DNA of 64,000 nucleotides from Variovorax dokdonensis (GCF_030316895.1 NZ_JASZYV010000001.1:744001-808000); one strand, 5' to 3'; positions 40,164 to 49,615 are shown, counted from the stretch's first letter. Program-made: numbers and translations. The notes: a model not told the origin generated them from the sequence alone.

Positions 40164-40253
40164 GCGGCCTCGCCAAAATCCGCTTGCGGCGCCTCCAATC
40201 CCATCGAGTGCGACGCAAAAGCGGGTGTCTTTTCCCCAGAAAGGTTTGCCGGC

Positions 40254-41498
40254 ATGACCAAACGCCGCGTTGTCGTGACCGGGCTGGGTTGCCTGGCTCC
40301 GGTCGGAAATACCGTCGCGGAGGCCTGGACCAACCTGTTGGCCGGTCGCTCCGGCATCGACACGATCAGCAGTTTCGATGCCTCGAACTTGACTTGCCGC
40401 TTTGCCGGTGAGGTCAAGGGCTTCGACATCACCCAATACATTCCCGAGAAGGAAGCGCGTCACATGGACCGCTTCATTCACCTTGGGTTGGCCGCGGCCG
40501 TCCAGGCGGTGCAAGACAGCGGTCTGCCCACCGGCGAAGCGCTGTCGCCGGACTTGGCGCTTCGCATTGGTTGCAACATCGGCTCGGGCATCGGCGGATT
40601 GCCGATGATCGAGCAGACGCACGCTGAGTTGACCAATCGCGGTCCTCGCCGCATTTCGCCATTCTTCGTTCCTGCCTCGATCATCAACATGATCTCGGGC
40701 CATGTATCGATCAAGTTCGGCTTCAAGGGCCCGAACATTGCCGTCGTGACGGCCTGCACGACCGGCTTGCACGCCATCGGTATGTCAGCCCGGATGATCG
40801 AATATGGCGACGCCGACGTCATGATTGCCGGTGGCGCAGAGTCCACCGTGTCCCCGCTGGGCATCGGTGGTTTTGCGGCAGCGCGCGCGCTCAGCACGCG
40901 CAACGACGATCCAAAAACGGCTTCGCGCCCATGGGACAAGGACCGAGACGGTTTTGTGCTTGGCGAGGGCGCGGGTGTCATGGTGCTCGAGGAATACGAA
41001 CACGCCAAGGCGCGCGGCGCGAAGATCTACGCCGAGCTTTCTGGCTTCGGCATGTCCGGCGATGCTTATCACATGACTGCGCCAGACGTAGATGGACCTC
41101 GCCGCTCGATGGTCAATGCGCTGGCCAACGCCGGTGTCAATGCCGATCAAGTGGGTTACGTCAATGCGCACGGCACGTCGACGCCGCTCGGAGACGTCAA
41201 CGAAACCAATGCCATCAAGGCTGCCTTCGGCGATCAAGCCAAGAAGATGATCGTGAATTCCACCAAATCGATGACGGGCCACCTCTTGGGTGGCGCGGGT
41301 GGCATCGAGTCGGTTTTCACGGTGCTGGCGCTTCATCATCAGAAGAGCCCGCCCACGATCAACATCTTCAATCAGGATCCGGCGTGCGATCTCGACTATT
41401 GCGCCAACGAGGCGCGCGACCTGAAGGTCGAGGTCGCGGTCAAGAACAACTTCGGGTTCGGTGGCACCAATGGCACGCTGGTGCTCAAGCGCGCCTGA
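40254..41498 (+). CDS. fabF: Beta-ketoacyl-ACP synthase II
   Basis: A 414-residue elongating condensing enzyme. Nucleophile C168 lies in [12 protein letters not shown]; the two histidines are in [11 protein letters not shown] and [25 protein letters not shown] closes the protein. It elongates acyl-ACPs and adjusts membrane unsaturation with temperature. It lies 90 bp after acpP and ends the fab run. Confidence 0.98.
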   Translation: MTKRRVVVTGLGCLAPVGNTVAEAWTNLLAGRSGIDTISSFDASNLTCRFAGEVKGFDITQYIPEKEARHMDRFIHLGLAAAVQAVQDSGLPTGEALSPDLALRIGCNIGSGIGGLPMIEQTHAELTNRGPRRISPFFVPASIINMISGHVSIKFGFKGPNIAVVTACTTGLHAIGMSARMIEYGDADVMIAGGAESTVSPLGIGGFAAARALSTRNDDPKTASRPWDKDRDGFVLGEGAGVMVLEEYEHAKARGAKIYAELSGFGMSGDAYHMTAPDVDGPRRSMVNALANAGVNADQVGYVNAHGTSTPLGDVNETNAIKAAFGDQAKKMIVNSTKSMTGHLLGGAGGIESVFTVLALHHQKSPPTINIFNQDPACDLDYCANEARDLKVEVAVKNNFGFGGTNGTLVLKRA

Positions 41499-41528
41499 GT
41501 TTCGCAACTGACTGAATCCAGGCCCTCC

Positions 41529-41993
41529 ATGCGAAGCGCCCCATCGGTGAACTATCCGGTGGGGCGCTCGACCTTGGCCGAGCGCCTTTTGCTCTGCCTC
41601 TGGGCAATGGGTGCAGGGTCTTGTGCACTCTGGTGTGTATCGGCCGAAGGCACTCCATGGCGGGCTGGCTTGTTGGCACTGGCGCTGTTCGCCGCGGCTG
41701 CCGGCGCATGGCGTGCCGTCTTCGCGGGCCGCGCCTCTCGCTTGCTGTGGGATGGCCGCTGCTGGCACATCGAACAAGGCAGCGGAGCGCGATTGCGTGC
41801 AACAACCGCCGTGGTCCACCTTGATCTGCAGTCGCTCATGCTGGCACGCCTGAGGTCTGAAGCGGGCAGGACGCATTGGGTGTGGGTGGAACGTGCTGCA
41901 CACCCAGCGCGTTGGCCCGACGTTAGGCGGGCGCTCTATGGCGGAGCGGCAGGTCGGGCCAAGGCTGCTGCAATATCCCGAGCCTCGCCATGA
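41529..41993 (+). CDS. Small two-helix membrane protein, hypothetical (YgfX-like layout)
   Basis: A 154-residue protein I do not firmly recognise. Two hydrophobic helices lie at about residues 19-39 and 45-66, followed by a probably cytoplasmic domain starting LLWDGRCWHIEQGSG, with many tryptophans and arginines. The hairpin plus a beta-rich DG-x-W domain resembles the layout of YgfX/CptA proteins, but that is a resemblance by eye only. Its stop overlaps the sigma factor start by 4 nt, so it is translationally coupled to rpoE. It may be an unrecognised part of the envelope-stress operon. Confidence 0.7.
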   Translation: MRSAPSVNYPVGRSTLAERLLLCLWAMGAGSCALWCVSAEGTPWRAGLLALALFAAAAGAWRAVFAGRASRLLWDGRCWHIEQGSGARLRATTAVVHLDLQSLMLARLRSEAGRTHWVWVERAAHPARWPDVRRALYGGAAGRAKAAAISRASP

Positions 41994-42643
41994 GTGCGGA
42001 AGCGCCTCCCCCGCCTCCATCCGAGGAGCCGGCGCCCCGGCCGGCGGACGCCGACTACCAACTCGTTCAACAGGTTCTTGCCGGAGATAGCCGGGCCTAC
42101 GAGCTCCTGGTCGTGAAGTACCAGCGTCGCATCGAGCGACTGATCGGTCGCATGGTGCGCGACGTCGACTTGGTCGAGGACATCGCCCAGGAGACATTCA
42201 TCCGTGCGTATCGGGCTTTGCATCAGTTCAGGGGCGAGGCTCAGTTCTATACGTGGCTCTATCGCATTGCCGTCAACACCGCCAAGAAGGCCCTGGTCGA
42301 CATGAAGCGCGACCCGACGGTCAGCGAAGCCGCCCTGCGTCCGAGTGACGACGATGATGAAACTTACCGGCCTGGAAACGAACCAACCACGGACGAAAGC
42401 CCCGACACCATCCTCGCCGCGAAGGAAATTGCGGCCGCAGTCAACGACGCGATGGACGCTTTGCCTACCGAATTGCGCCAGGCGATCACGCTGCGCGAGA
42501 TCGAGGGCCTGAGTTACGAAGAGATTGCTGAGGTGATGAATTGCCCGATCGGGACGGTACGTTCGCGTATTTTTCGTGCCCGAGAGGCGATTTCGGCCCG
42601 GGTTAAACCTCTCTTGGACAGCCAATCCGGCAAACGGTGGTAG
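41990..42643 (+). CDS. rpoE: RNA polymerase sigma factor RpoE/AlgU
   Basis: A 217-residue ECF sigma factor. Region 2 contains YQRRIERLIGRMVRDVDLVEDIAQETFIRAYRAL (spread over residues 43-76) and region 4 ELRQAITLREIEGLSYEEIAEVMNCPIGTVRSRIFRAREA (about 162-201). The N-terminus has an unusual proline-rich extension (PPPPPSEEPAPRP). It should direct the envelope-stress response and be held inactive by the RseA-like protein encoded next. It heads rpoE-rseA-rseB-mucD, as in Pseudomonas algU-mucABD. Start ATG 41990 overlaps the upstream gene. Confidence 0.96.
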   Translation: MSAEAPPPPPSEEPAPRPADADYQLVQQVLAGDSRAYELLVVKYQRRIERLIGRMVRDVDLVEDIAQETFIRAYRALHQFRGEAQFYTWLYRIAVNTAKKALVDMKRDPTVSEAALRPSDDDDETYRPGNEPTTDESPDTILAAKEIAAAVNDAMDALPTELRQAITLREIEGLSYEEIAEVMNCPIGTVRSRIFRAREAISARVKPLLDSQSGKRW

Positions 42644-42659
42644 CACGTCAGGTGAAGAC

Positions 42660-43268
42660 ATGAACAACGATGACAGCACGCGCGAGCAGATTTCCGCTCT
42701 GGCGGACGGGGAAATACACGCCAATAGCGCTCAGGCCGTCGCCCGCTTGGTCGGGCAGATCAGTTCTGCGGACGAGTTGCGGCAGGCCTGGTGCACTTAT
42801 CACTTGATCGGTGACGTCCTGCGGACGGGCGCTCACACGGTCTGTGCGGATTCGGCCGAATTCACGACGCGCCTTCGCACGCGGCTTACCGCAGAGGTGG
42901 TCGCGCCTGCTTCAAGCCAGGGGGGTGTCATCGAGCCCAAGGAAGCCGCCAACGAACCGGTCTTTCGCTGGAAGATGCTGGCCGGCGTGGCGTCGCTTGC
43001 TGCCGTGGCGGCCGTGGCTTGGAATTGGACCGGCGTTTCCTCACAGGGCCCAGCTTCGGCGCAATTGGCACAACAAGTCCCGGCGGCTTCTTCACCTCAA
43101 CTGGTGCCCGGCGCGCGCGTCCTGGTGGGCGATGGGCAGCGCCCACAGGTAATGCTGCGGGATCCGCGCCTCGATGCGTTGCTGGAGGCGCATCAGCAGG
43201 CAGGCGGCGCGTCGACCATGCCTTCCTCATTCCTGCGCAACGCCACCTTCGAAGCTCCCAGCCGCTGA
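42660..43268 (+). CDS. rseA: Anti-sigma factor RseA/MucA-like
   Basis: A 202-residue single-pass protein. The cytoplasmic N-terminal domain (REQISALADGEIHANSAQAV, then LRQAWCTYHLIGDVLR) matches the RseA N-terminal fold that clamps the sigma factor. One helix lies at about residues 104-121, then a periplasmic tail. It would be cleaved by regulated proteolysis to release RpoE. The start ATG 42660 lies 16 bp after rpoE. Full-length MucA-type relatives are similar in size. Confidence 0.92.
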   Translation: MNNDDSTREQISALADGEIHANSAQAVARLVGQISSADELRQAWCTYHLIGDVLRTGAHTVCADSAEFTTRLRTRLTAEVVAPASSQGGVIEPKEAANEPVFRWKMLAGVASLAAVAAVAWNWTGVSSQGPASAQLAQQVPAASSPQLVPGARVLVGDGQRPQVMLRDPRLDALLEAHQQAGGASTMPSSFLRNATFEAPSR

Positions 43269-43293
43269 TCGTTCAGTCGTCACGCCGCGCCGC

Positions 43294-44346
43294 ATGATCT
43301 ATCTCCCGCGCTCGTCCCTTCGATGGCTCTTGTGGATGTCCTTGGCGTTGGGCGCTGCGCTTGCCGCGCATGCGCAGTCGTCGCCTGCTATCCAGGAAGA
43401 AGGGGCGGCTGGACCGGGCGCATCAAGCGGGCTTGTGGCGTGGCTCAAGCGCATGCACGAGGCATCGCGTGCCAATTCCTATATCGGGACGTTCGTCGTG
43501 TCTGCGCCAGGCGGTGATTTGTCCAGTGCACGCATCTGGCACGCCTGCGATCGCATCGCGAACACGCAGGTCGAACGCGTCGAGACCCTGACGGGGCCAC
43601 CGCGCTCTACCTTCCGGCATGACGACCAGGTGGTGACGTTCTTTGAAGACAGCCGCGTGGTGCGCAGGGAAAAGCGAAGCGACTTCGAACAGTTTCCCAG
43701 CGTCGGGAAGCCCGATGACGACATTGCTCAGCATTACGAGGTCAAGCAGTTGGGCAAGGGACGCGTTGCTGGCTATGCCACCGACGTCATTCAACTGGTG
43801 CCGCGCGACAGCTTGCGTTTCGGCTATCGCATCTGGGTCGAGAAGAGAACAGGCCTGCTGACCAAATTGCAAACCCTTGCCGTCGACGGACGAGTCGTCG
43901 AGCAATCCGCGTTTTCAGAGTTGGAGCTGGATGCACCTGTGAGCGTGGCCCAGTTGTCGCAGATGATGACGCGCACCGAGGGCTACCGAATGGAAAAAGT
44001 ACAGGTAGAACGCACGTCGGCGCAGGCCGAAGGGTGGGCATTGAAGGAGCCGGTTCCCGGCTTCCGGTCGATGCGGTGTCTGCGCCGGGCAATGGGCGCC
44101 AGTGGTCAAACGCCACGCACCACTCAGTGCATCTTCTCGGATGGTCTGGCCTCGGTGTCGCTGTTCCTCGAGCCCTACGACCCGGACCGTGCTGCCAAAG
44201 AGGGCTTGCTTGCGTTGGGGGCCACCTATACGCTTACGCGGCGTCTGTCGGACGGTGGAGGGGACTGGTGGCTCACAGCGGTGGGCGAAGTTCCGCCACA
44301 GACGCTCGAGCGCTTCGCGGCCACGATCGAGCGCATTGCTCGCTGA
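43294..44346 (+). CDS. rseB: RseB/MucB periplasmic regulator
   Basis: A 350-residue periplasmic protein with a signal peptide (RWLLWMSLALGAALAAHAQ) and the two MucB/RseB domains: the lipid-binding-like N-terminal domain with LVAWLKRMHEASRANSYIGTFV (residues about 44-65) and the C-terminal domain with GWALKEPVPGFR and CIFSDGLASVSLFLE. RseB binds the RseA periplasmic domain, protecting it from protease until lipopolysaccharide or lipoprotein stress. The stop shares an A with an ATG at 44346, which I do not favour as the mucD start. Confidence 0.92.
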   Translation: MIYLPRSSLRWLLWMSLALGAALAAHAQSSPAIQEEGAAGPGASSGLVAWLKRMHEASRANSYIGTFVVSAPGGDLSSARIWHACDRIANTQVERVETLTGPPRSTFRHDDQVVTFFEDSRVVRREKRSDFEQFPSVGKPDDDIAQHYEVKQLGKGRVAGYATDVIQLVPRDSLRFGYRIWVEKRTGLLTKLQTLAVDGRVVEQSAFSELELDAPVSVAQLSQMMTRTEGYRMEKVQVERTSAQAEGWALKEPVPGFRSMRCLRRAMGASGQTPRTTQCIFSDGLASVSLFLEPYDPDRAAKEGLLALGATYTLTRRLSDGGGDWWLTAVGEVPPQTLERFAATIERIAR

Positions 44347-44408
44347 TGCAGAGCGCAACTGCCGCTTACCCTCGCGGACTGTCACTTTTAGTCAATCGAA
44401 AAAAGATC

Positions 44409-45887
44409 ATGCTTTCAAGAGTTGAAGGAAAAGTCAGCACACTGCTGATGGTCGGCGCGCTCAGCTTGGGGGTCACCCTGGGCTTCGCACCGGTGACGCC
44501 AGCAGCCGCGCAAACCCGCGCGCTTCCCGATTTCACGGACCTCGTCGACAAGGTCGGGCCGTCGGTCGTGAACATCCGGACCGTGGAACGAGTCACGCGG
44601 CGAGGCGGTCCCGAAATGGACGAAGAGATGCAGGAGTTCTTCCGCCGCTTCTTCGGTCAGCCATTCCCGGGCAATCCCAATCCTGGTGGGCCAGGCCCTC
44701 GAGGTCGTTCGGAGCCCCGGGAAGAAGAACGCCCTCGCGGTGTCGGCTCTGGCTTCATCCTGACGACCGATGGCTTCGTCATGACCAACGCCCACGTCGT
44801 GGACGGCGCATCGGAGGTCCTGGTCACTCTGCCGGACAAGCGGGAGTTCAAGGCCAAGATCGTGGGCGCGGACAAGCGTACCGATGTTGCCGTCGTCAAG
44901 ATCGAGGCGTCCGGATTGCCGGCCGTCAAGGTGGGCGACGTCTCCAAGTTGCGGGTGGGCGAATGGGTCATGGCCATTGGCTCGCCGTTCGGCCTGGACA
45001 ACACCGTCACGGCCGGGATCGTCAGCGCCAAGCAGCGCGACACCGGGGATTACCTGCCTTTCATCCAAACCGACGTTGCCATCAATCCCGGAAATTCAGG
45101 TGGGCCGCTCATCAACATGCAAGGCGAGGTGATCGGCATCAACAGCCAGATCTATTCGCGCTCTGGCGGCTTCATGGGCATCTCGTTCTCGATCCCCATC
45201 GATGAAGCGGCTCGAGTGAGCGATCAATTGCGCGCCACCGGCCGCGTTTCGCGCGGACGTATTGGCGTGCAGATCGATCAAGTGACCAAGGACGTGGCTG
45301 AATCCATCGGCCTAGGCAAGCCCGAGGGCGCACTGGTACGCAGCGTCGAAGAAGGTTCGCCGGGCGAAAAGGCGGGCATCCAGGCGGGCGACATCATTAC
45401 GGCATTCGACGGCAAGAAGGTCGACCGGCCAAGCGATCTGCCCCGGTTGGTCGGCAACACCAAGCCGGGCTCGAACAGCACGGTCTCGGTGTTCCGTCGC
45501 GGCAAGACGATCGAACTGAAGGTGACCGTCGGTGAATTCGAAACCGAGCAGCAAGCGAAGGCTCAGGCACCGAAAGAGCCGACGCCGACCGAGTCTGCTG
45601 CGTCCCCCGTGGCCAAGGCCATGGGCTTGCAGGTGGCGGACCTCAGCGAAGAGCAGAAACGCGAATTGAAGGTCAAGGGTGGCGTGCTGGTGGAAGCTGC
45701 GGGCGACGCTTCTGCACGTGCCGGCCTTCGTGAAGGCGACGTGATCCTTGCCGTGGGCAACGTGGAGGTCAGCAACGTCAAGGAGTTCAACAACGCCTTG
45801 TCGAAGGCCGACAAATCCAAGCCAGTCAACATGTTGTTCCGCCGTGGAGACTGGGCCCAGTACGCTCTGGTTCGGCCGTCCCGCTGA
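44409..45887 (+). CDS. mucD: Periplasmic serine protease MucD/DegP (Do family)
   Basis: A 492-residue HtrA-type protease-chaperone. A signal peptide ends at about residue 35 (PAAAQT), then a trypsin-like domain with catalytic H129 (TNAHVVDG), D159 (RTDVAVVKI) and S230 (NPGNSGGPL), and two PDZ domains (about 280-370 and 400-485). It degrades misfolded envelope proteins and lowers the RpoE signal. The start ATG 44409 gives a clean signal peptide; ATG 44346 would add 21 residues ahead of it. A strong terminator follows at 45903. Confidence 0.95.
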   Translation: MLSRVEGKVSTLLMVGALSLGVTLGFAPVTPAAAQTRALPDFTDLVDKVGPSVVNIRTVERVTRRGGPEMDEEMQEFFRRFFGQPFPGNPNPGGPGPRGRSEPREEERPRGVGSGFILTTDGFVMTNAHVVDGASEVLVTLPDKREFKAKIVGADKRTDVAVVKIEASGLPAVKVGDVSKLRVGEWVMAIGSPFGLDNTVTAGIVSAKQRDTGDYLPFIQTDVAINPGNSGGPLINMQGEVIGINSQIYSRSGGFMGISFSIPIDEAARVSDQLRATGRVSRGRIGVQIDQVTKDVAESIGLGKPEGALVRSVEEGSPGEKAGIQAGDIITAFDGKKVDRPSDLPRLVGNTKPGSNSTVSVFRRGKTIELKVTVGEFETEQQAKAQAPKEPTPTESAASPVAKAMGLQVADLSEEQKRELKVKGGVLVEAAGDASARAGLREGDVILAVGNVEVSNVKEFNNALSKADKSKPVNMLFRRGDWAQYALVRPSR

Positions 45888-45902
45888 TCTCGGCGCCGTC
45901 AA

Positions 45903-45940
45903 GTGGCCCCAACTTCCAGTCGGGATTGGGGTCACTTTTT
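45903..45940 (+). terminator. Rho-independent terminator of the rpoE-mucD operon
   Basis: GTGGCCCCAA (45903-45912) pairs with TTGGGGTCAC (45926-45935), a 10-bp stem with one G-U pair and a 13-nt loop, followed by TTTTT. It lies 15 bp after the mucD stop. Confidence 0.85.
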
Positions 45941-46264
45941 ATGCGCCTTTGGCCACGTGCGACAAAAAAATCCTTGGACGAGATTGCGTCAAGTAAGTCT
46001 GCGCAAACTTACTTCGAGATTCTGCAACGACACGATTTGTTAGAATCGCCTGCTTTTCCCGATGGCAGGGCATATATAGCTTTCGGGGATGTTCACCATG
46101 CGAGATGGGATGTGACAGTCCACCGACACTCCACAGATCGCCCACAAGTTGTCCCCTAAGCTTCGCCATCGTCCTGTGGATAAGATGTATATAAGTTCGA
46201 TGTTGTGGGGCTGCAACGAGGGCTTCGGTGGATGCTCTTGGCTGTACTCCGGCGCCTTTTTCCC
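45941..46264 (+). other. mucD-lepA intergenic region, no gene recognised
   Basis: About 320 bp between the mucD terminator and a candidate promoter, visibly lower in GC than its surroundings. It holds a perfect inverted repeat AAGTAAGT-N8-ACTTACTT (45991-46014), a second one GATTCT/AGAATC (46018-46047), TATATA runs near 46072 and 46188, and one perfect DnaA-box consensus TGTGGATAA at 46175-46183. Short open frames here (for example 45926-46159) have no recognisable content. Confidence 0.5.
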
Positions 46265-46342
46265 TACAATGAAGCTCCAACTACTGCAGTTGCCATTGCT
46301 TGTTGGTTCAGGGCGCGTCTCCCAGAGGACGCGCCCTTTTTT
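46265..46342 (+). ncRNA. Candidate short transcript or attenuated lepA leader
   Basis: A good -10 hexamer TACAAT at 46265-46270 (weak -35) would start RNA near 46277. The RNA would contain a small hairpin CAACT/AGTTG (46278-46292) and end at a strong terminator with T-run ending at 46342, giving a transcript of about 65 nt. It matches no RNA family that I recognise. It could be a small RNA, or a lepA leader ending early. Confidence 0.35.
46311..46342 (+). terminator. Rho-independent terminator upstream of lepA
   Basis: GGGCGCGTC (46311-46319) pairs with GACGCGCCC (46328-46336), 9 perfect GC-rich pairs with an 8-nt loop, followed by six T. It points along the plus strand, 54 bp before lepA, and has no protein-coding gene of its own to end. 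Confidence 0.85.
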
Positions 46343-46396
46343 CTTGCCTGCTCGCCTGTGCTGCAAGCCAATTCAAGTACTTAAGCCTTCCCGTTG

Positions 46397-48208
46397 ATGA
46401 ATCACATCAGAAACTTTTCGATCATTGCGCACATCGACCATGGCAAGTCGACGCTCGCCGATCGCTTGATCCAACGCTGCGGCGGCTTGTCCGATCGCGA
46501 GATGGAAGCGCAGGTTCTCGACTCGATGGACATCGAGCGCGAGCGTGGGATAACCATCAAGGCGCAGACCGCAGCGCTGCAATACAAGGCGCGTGACGGC
46601 AAGGTCTACAACCTCAATCTCATCGACACGCCGGGTCACGTGGACTTCTCGTACGAGGTGTCTCGTTCGCTTTCTGCCTGCGAGGGCGCGCTCCTTGTGG
46701 TCGATGCATCGCAAGGTGTTGAAGCACAGACGGTGGCCAATTGCTACACGGCGCTCGACCTCGGTGTCGAAGTCCTGCCAGTCCTCAACAAGATGGATCT
46801 GCCGCAAGCCGATCCGGACAACGCGAAGGCCGAAGTCGAGGACGTAATCGGCATCGACGCATCGGAGGCGATTCCCTGCTCGGCCAAGACCGGCATGGGC
46901 GTCGACGAAATTCTGGAGGCCATCGTTGCCAAGGTGCCAGCGCCGCGCGGGAACCCCGATGCAGCGCTGCGCGCCATGATCATCGACAGTTGGTTCGATC
47001 CCTACGTCGGTGTCGTGATGCTCGTGCGCGTCGTCGACGGCCGCTTGGGCAAGGGCGAGCGCATCAAACTGATGGCGACGGGTGCCACTTACAACGCGGA
47101 CAACCTCGGTGTCTTCACACCAGGCAACTCGCCACGCGATTCGCTCGAAGCTGGCGAAGTGGGCTACATCATCGCTGGCATCAAGGAGCTTCAGGCGGCC
47201 AAGGTGGGCGATACCGTCACACTGGTCAAGACCGGCACCGGTGGCGCTGCTGCCACTGCCACCGAGCCGCTGCCTGGATTCAAGGAGATCCAGCCGCAGG
47301 TCTTCGCAGGGCTATACCCGACCGAGGCGAGCGAGTACGACCAACTGCGCGACGCGCTGGAAAAGCTCAAGCTCAACGACGCCTCCTTGCACTATGAGCC
47401 AGAAGTGAGCCAAGCGCTCGGCTTTGGTTTCCGGTGCGGTTTCCTTGGTCTTCTGCACATGGAAATCGTGCAGGAGCGCCTGGAGCGTGAGTTCGACCAG
47501 GATCTGATCACCACCGCGCCCAGCGTGGTGTATGAGGTGGCCAAGGTCGACGGCGAAGTGATCATGGTCGAAAACCCATCGAAGATGCCTGACGTTGGCC
47601 GCATGGCGGAAATTCGCGAGCCGATCGTGACCGTCCACCTCTACATGCCGCAGGACTATGTGGGTCCGGTGATGACGCTGGCCAACCTCAAGCGTGGTGT
47701 GCAGATCAACATGGCCTATCACGGGCGGCAGGTGATGCTGACCTACGAGATGCCGCTGGGCGAGATCGTTCTCGACTTCTTCGACAAGCTGAAGTCGGTC
47801 AGCCGCGGCTACGCCTCGATGGACTACGAGTTCAAGGAATATCGTGCATCCGACGTGGTGAAGGTCGACATCCTGCTCAATGGCGAGAAGGTGGATGCCC
47901 TGTCCATCATCGTGCACCGCACCCAGGCCCAGTTCCGCGGCCGGGCGGTGGTGAGCAAGATGCGAGAGATCATTTCGCGTCAGATGTTCGACGTCGCCAT
48001 CCAGGCTGCCATCGGAGCCAACATCATCGCGCGTGAGACAATCAAGGCGCTTCGCAAGAACGTGCTGGCCAAATGCTACGGTGGCGACATCACCCGCAAG
48101 CGAAAACTGCTTGAAAAGCAGAAAGCCGGCAAGAAGCGCATGAAGCAGATCGGTTCGGTCGAAGTGCCCCAAGAGGCCTTCCTGGCGATCCTGCAAGTCG
48201 AAGACTAA
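46397..48208 (+). CDS. lepA: Translation elongation factor 4 (LepA)
   Basis: A 603-residue translational GTPase. G1 is [10 protein letters not shown]3 DTPGHVDF, G4 [10 protein letters not shown]; switch I has RERGITIK. The C-terminal LepA-specific domain includes [23 protein letters not shown] (residues about 555-578) and [16 protein letters not shown] ending. LepA helps ribosomes under ionic stress and in initiation. The ATG at 46397 is preceded by an in-frame TTG. It is followed 8 bp later by lepB, the usual lepA-lepB operon. Confidence 0.98.
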   Translation: MNHIRNFSIIAHIDHGKSTLADRLIQRCGGLSDREMEAQVLDSMDIERERGITIKAQTAALQYKARDGKVYNLNLIDTPGHVDFSYEVSRSLSACEGALLVVDASQGVEAQTVANCYTALDLGVEVLPVLNKMDLPQADPDNAKAEVEDVIGIDASEAIPCSAKTGMGVDEILEAIVAKVPAPRGNPDAALRAMIIDSWFDPYVGVVMLVRVVDGRLGKGERIKLMATGATYNADNLGVFTPGNSPRDSLEAGEVGYIIAGIKELQAAKVGDTVTLVKTGTGGAAATATEPLPGFKEIQPQVFAGLYPTEASEYDQLRDALEKLKLNDASLHYEPEVSQALGFGFRCGFLGLLHMEIVQERLEREFDQDLITTAPSVVYEVAKVDGEVIMVENPSKMPDVGRMAEIREPIVTVHLYMPQDYVGPVMTLANLKRGVQINMAYHGRQVMLTYEMPLGEIVLDFFDKLKSVSRGYASMDYEFKEYRASDVVKVDILLNGEKVDALSIIVHRTQAQFRGRAVVSKMREIISRQMFDVAIQAAIGANIIARETIKALRKNVLAKCYGGDITRKRKLLEKQKAGKKRMKQIGSVEVPQEAFLAILQVED

Positions 48209-48216
48209 GAAGAACA

Positions 48217-49188
48217 ATGCCCTTCATCACTTCCATCATCCTGGCCGCGTTCGCTGGCTATATCGGCGCGTGGTATTTCGGTGCCGTCGAAGGCAACTTC
48301 GCGCTGCTGCTCTTCCTGGCGACCGTGGTCACGGGCCTTTACTGGTTGGCAGAGCGTCTTTATTTCCTGCCGCGCCGTCGCAAGGCGGCCAGCAACTACG
48401 AGCGCAACCTCGCCGAGCGCACTGACGAGCTCGCGCGCCAAGGCATCAGGCAAACCGACACGGTCGACCCGAAGGCGCAAGAGCGACTGCTCATGCAGCC
48501 CTGGTGGCTGGATTGGACGGCAGGGCTTTTCCCGGTGATCCTGGCCGTGTTCCTGCTGCGCTCGTTCCTGTTCGAGCCTTTCAAGATTCCTTCAGGTTCG
48601 ATGATGCCGACGCTGCTCACCGGCGACCTCATCCTGGTCAACAAGTTCACCTACGGTCTGCGCCTGCCGATCATCGACAAGAAGATCACCGATGGCACGC
48701 CTCCGAAGCGGGGCGATGTGATGGTTTTTCGGTATCCGCCCAAGCCAAGCCTCGACTACATCAAACGGGTTGTGGGTGTGCCGGGCGACGAGGTGGCCTA
48801 TCTCAACAAGCGGCTCACGATCAACGGGCAAGCGGTTTCGAAGGACGCGATGCCCGACTATTTCGACGAGGAGACGATGCGCTACCTCAAGGAATACAAC
48901 GAAAACCTGACAGGCGTCGAACACAAGATTCTCAATGACGAGACACGCCGGGCGGGATTGTCCGAAGCGGAGGTTTCCCAGTTCCCGAATCGTGACAATT
49001 GCCGTTACAGTGTTGAAGGCGTTGTCTGCAAGGTGCCGCCCGGTCATTACTTCATGATGGGCGACAACCGGGACAATTCGCTGGATTCGCGCTATTGGGG
49101 CTTCGTTCCGGACAAGAACATCGTCGGCAGGGCGTTCTTCATCTGGATGAACTTTGGGAATTTCGGGCGCATCGGATCGTTTCAGTAA
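48217..49188 (+). CDS. lepB: Signal peptidase I
   Basis: A 323-residue inner-membrane protease that removes signal peptides from secreted proteins. Two N-terminal helices flank a cytoplasmic arginine-rich loop, and a third hydrophobic stretch (FPVILAVFLLRSF) precedes the catalytic domain. The Ser-Lys dyad is S128 in IPSGSMMPTL and K183 in YIKRVVGVPGD; box E is GDNRDNSLDSRYWGFVP. Length is normal for the proteobacterial form. Confidence 0.97.
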   Translation: MPFITSIILAAFAGYIGAWYFGAVEGNFALLLFLATVVTGLYWLAERLYFLPRRRKAASNYERNLAERTDELARQGIRQTDTVDPKAQERLLMQPWWLDWTAGLFPVILAVFLLRSFLFEPFKIPSGSMMPTLLTGDLILVNKFTYGLRLPIIDKKITDGTPPKRGDVMVFRYPPKPSLDYIKRVVGVPGDEVAYLNKRLTINGQAVSKDAMPDYFDEETMRYLKEYNENLTGVEHKILNDETRRAGLSEAEVSQFPNRDNCRYSVEGVVCKVPPGHYFMMGDNRDNSLDSRYWGFVPDKNIVGRAFFIWMNFGNFGRIGSFQ

Positions 49189-49226
49189 TTGAAATTCCGC
49201 AAAACAATATTTAGAGGGTCAATGGC

Positions 49227-49589
49227 ATGAGGGTGTTGCGTTGGGGTCGCGCCGCGCGTCAGCGTGGTATCTCGTTCATCGGTCTGTTGTTCGTGGCGGT
49301 GGTCATCGGTTGCGTAGGCGTCGTCGTCGCGCAGGTGATCCCGACGCTGATCGAGTACCAGGCCATCCTCAAAGCATCCAAGAAGGCAGCGGAAGGGACA
49401 ACGGTCCCCGAAGTGCGCGCCATCTTCGATCGGGCGCAGGCCATCGACGATTTCAATGCCGTCGCGGGCAAGGATCTCGTCGTCCAGAAGGTCGGCGACA
49501 AGGTCGTGGTGTCCTTCAATTACGAGAAGGAAATTCACCTCTTCGGACCGGCATTCCTTTTGCTCAAGTACGAGGGTAGGTCGAGCTAG
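49227..49589 (+). CDS. DUF4845 family membrane protein
   Basis: A 120-residue protein usually found between lepB and rnc in beta- and gammaproteobacteria. One N-terminal helix ([20 protein letters not shown], residues about 11-30, continuing to 36) is followed by a soluble domain ending LLKYEGRSS. The helix start looks like a type IV prepilin signal, but the position that is normally glutamate is glycine. Function unknown. AGAGGG precedes the ATG at 49227. Another ATG at 49222 is out of frame. Confidence 0.85.
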   Translation: MRVLRWGRAARQRGISFIGLLFVAVVIGCVGVVVAQVIPTLIEYQAILKASKKAAEGTTVPEVRAIFDRAQAIDDFNAVAGKDLVVQKVGDKVVVSFNYEKEIHLFGPAFLLLKYEGRSS

Positions 49590-49615
49590 TCTCGGCAAGC
49601 CGTCGTCTCTGGACT

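Noticed and set aside
45926..46159. Small open frame after mucD (77 codons)
   Set aside because: It begins inside the mucD terminator, has no ribosome site and no recognisable content.
46149..46397. Open frame running up to lepA
   Set aside because: It passes through the terminator at 46311-46342 and is not protein-like.
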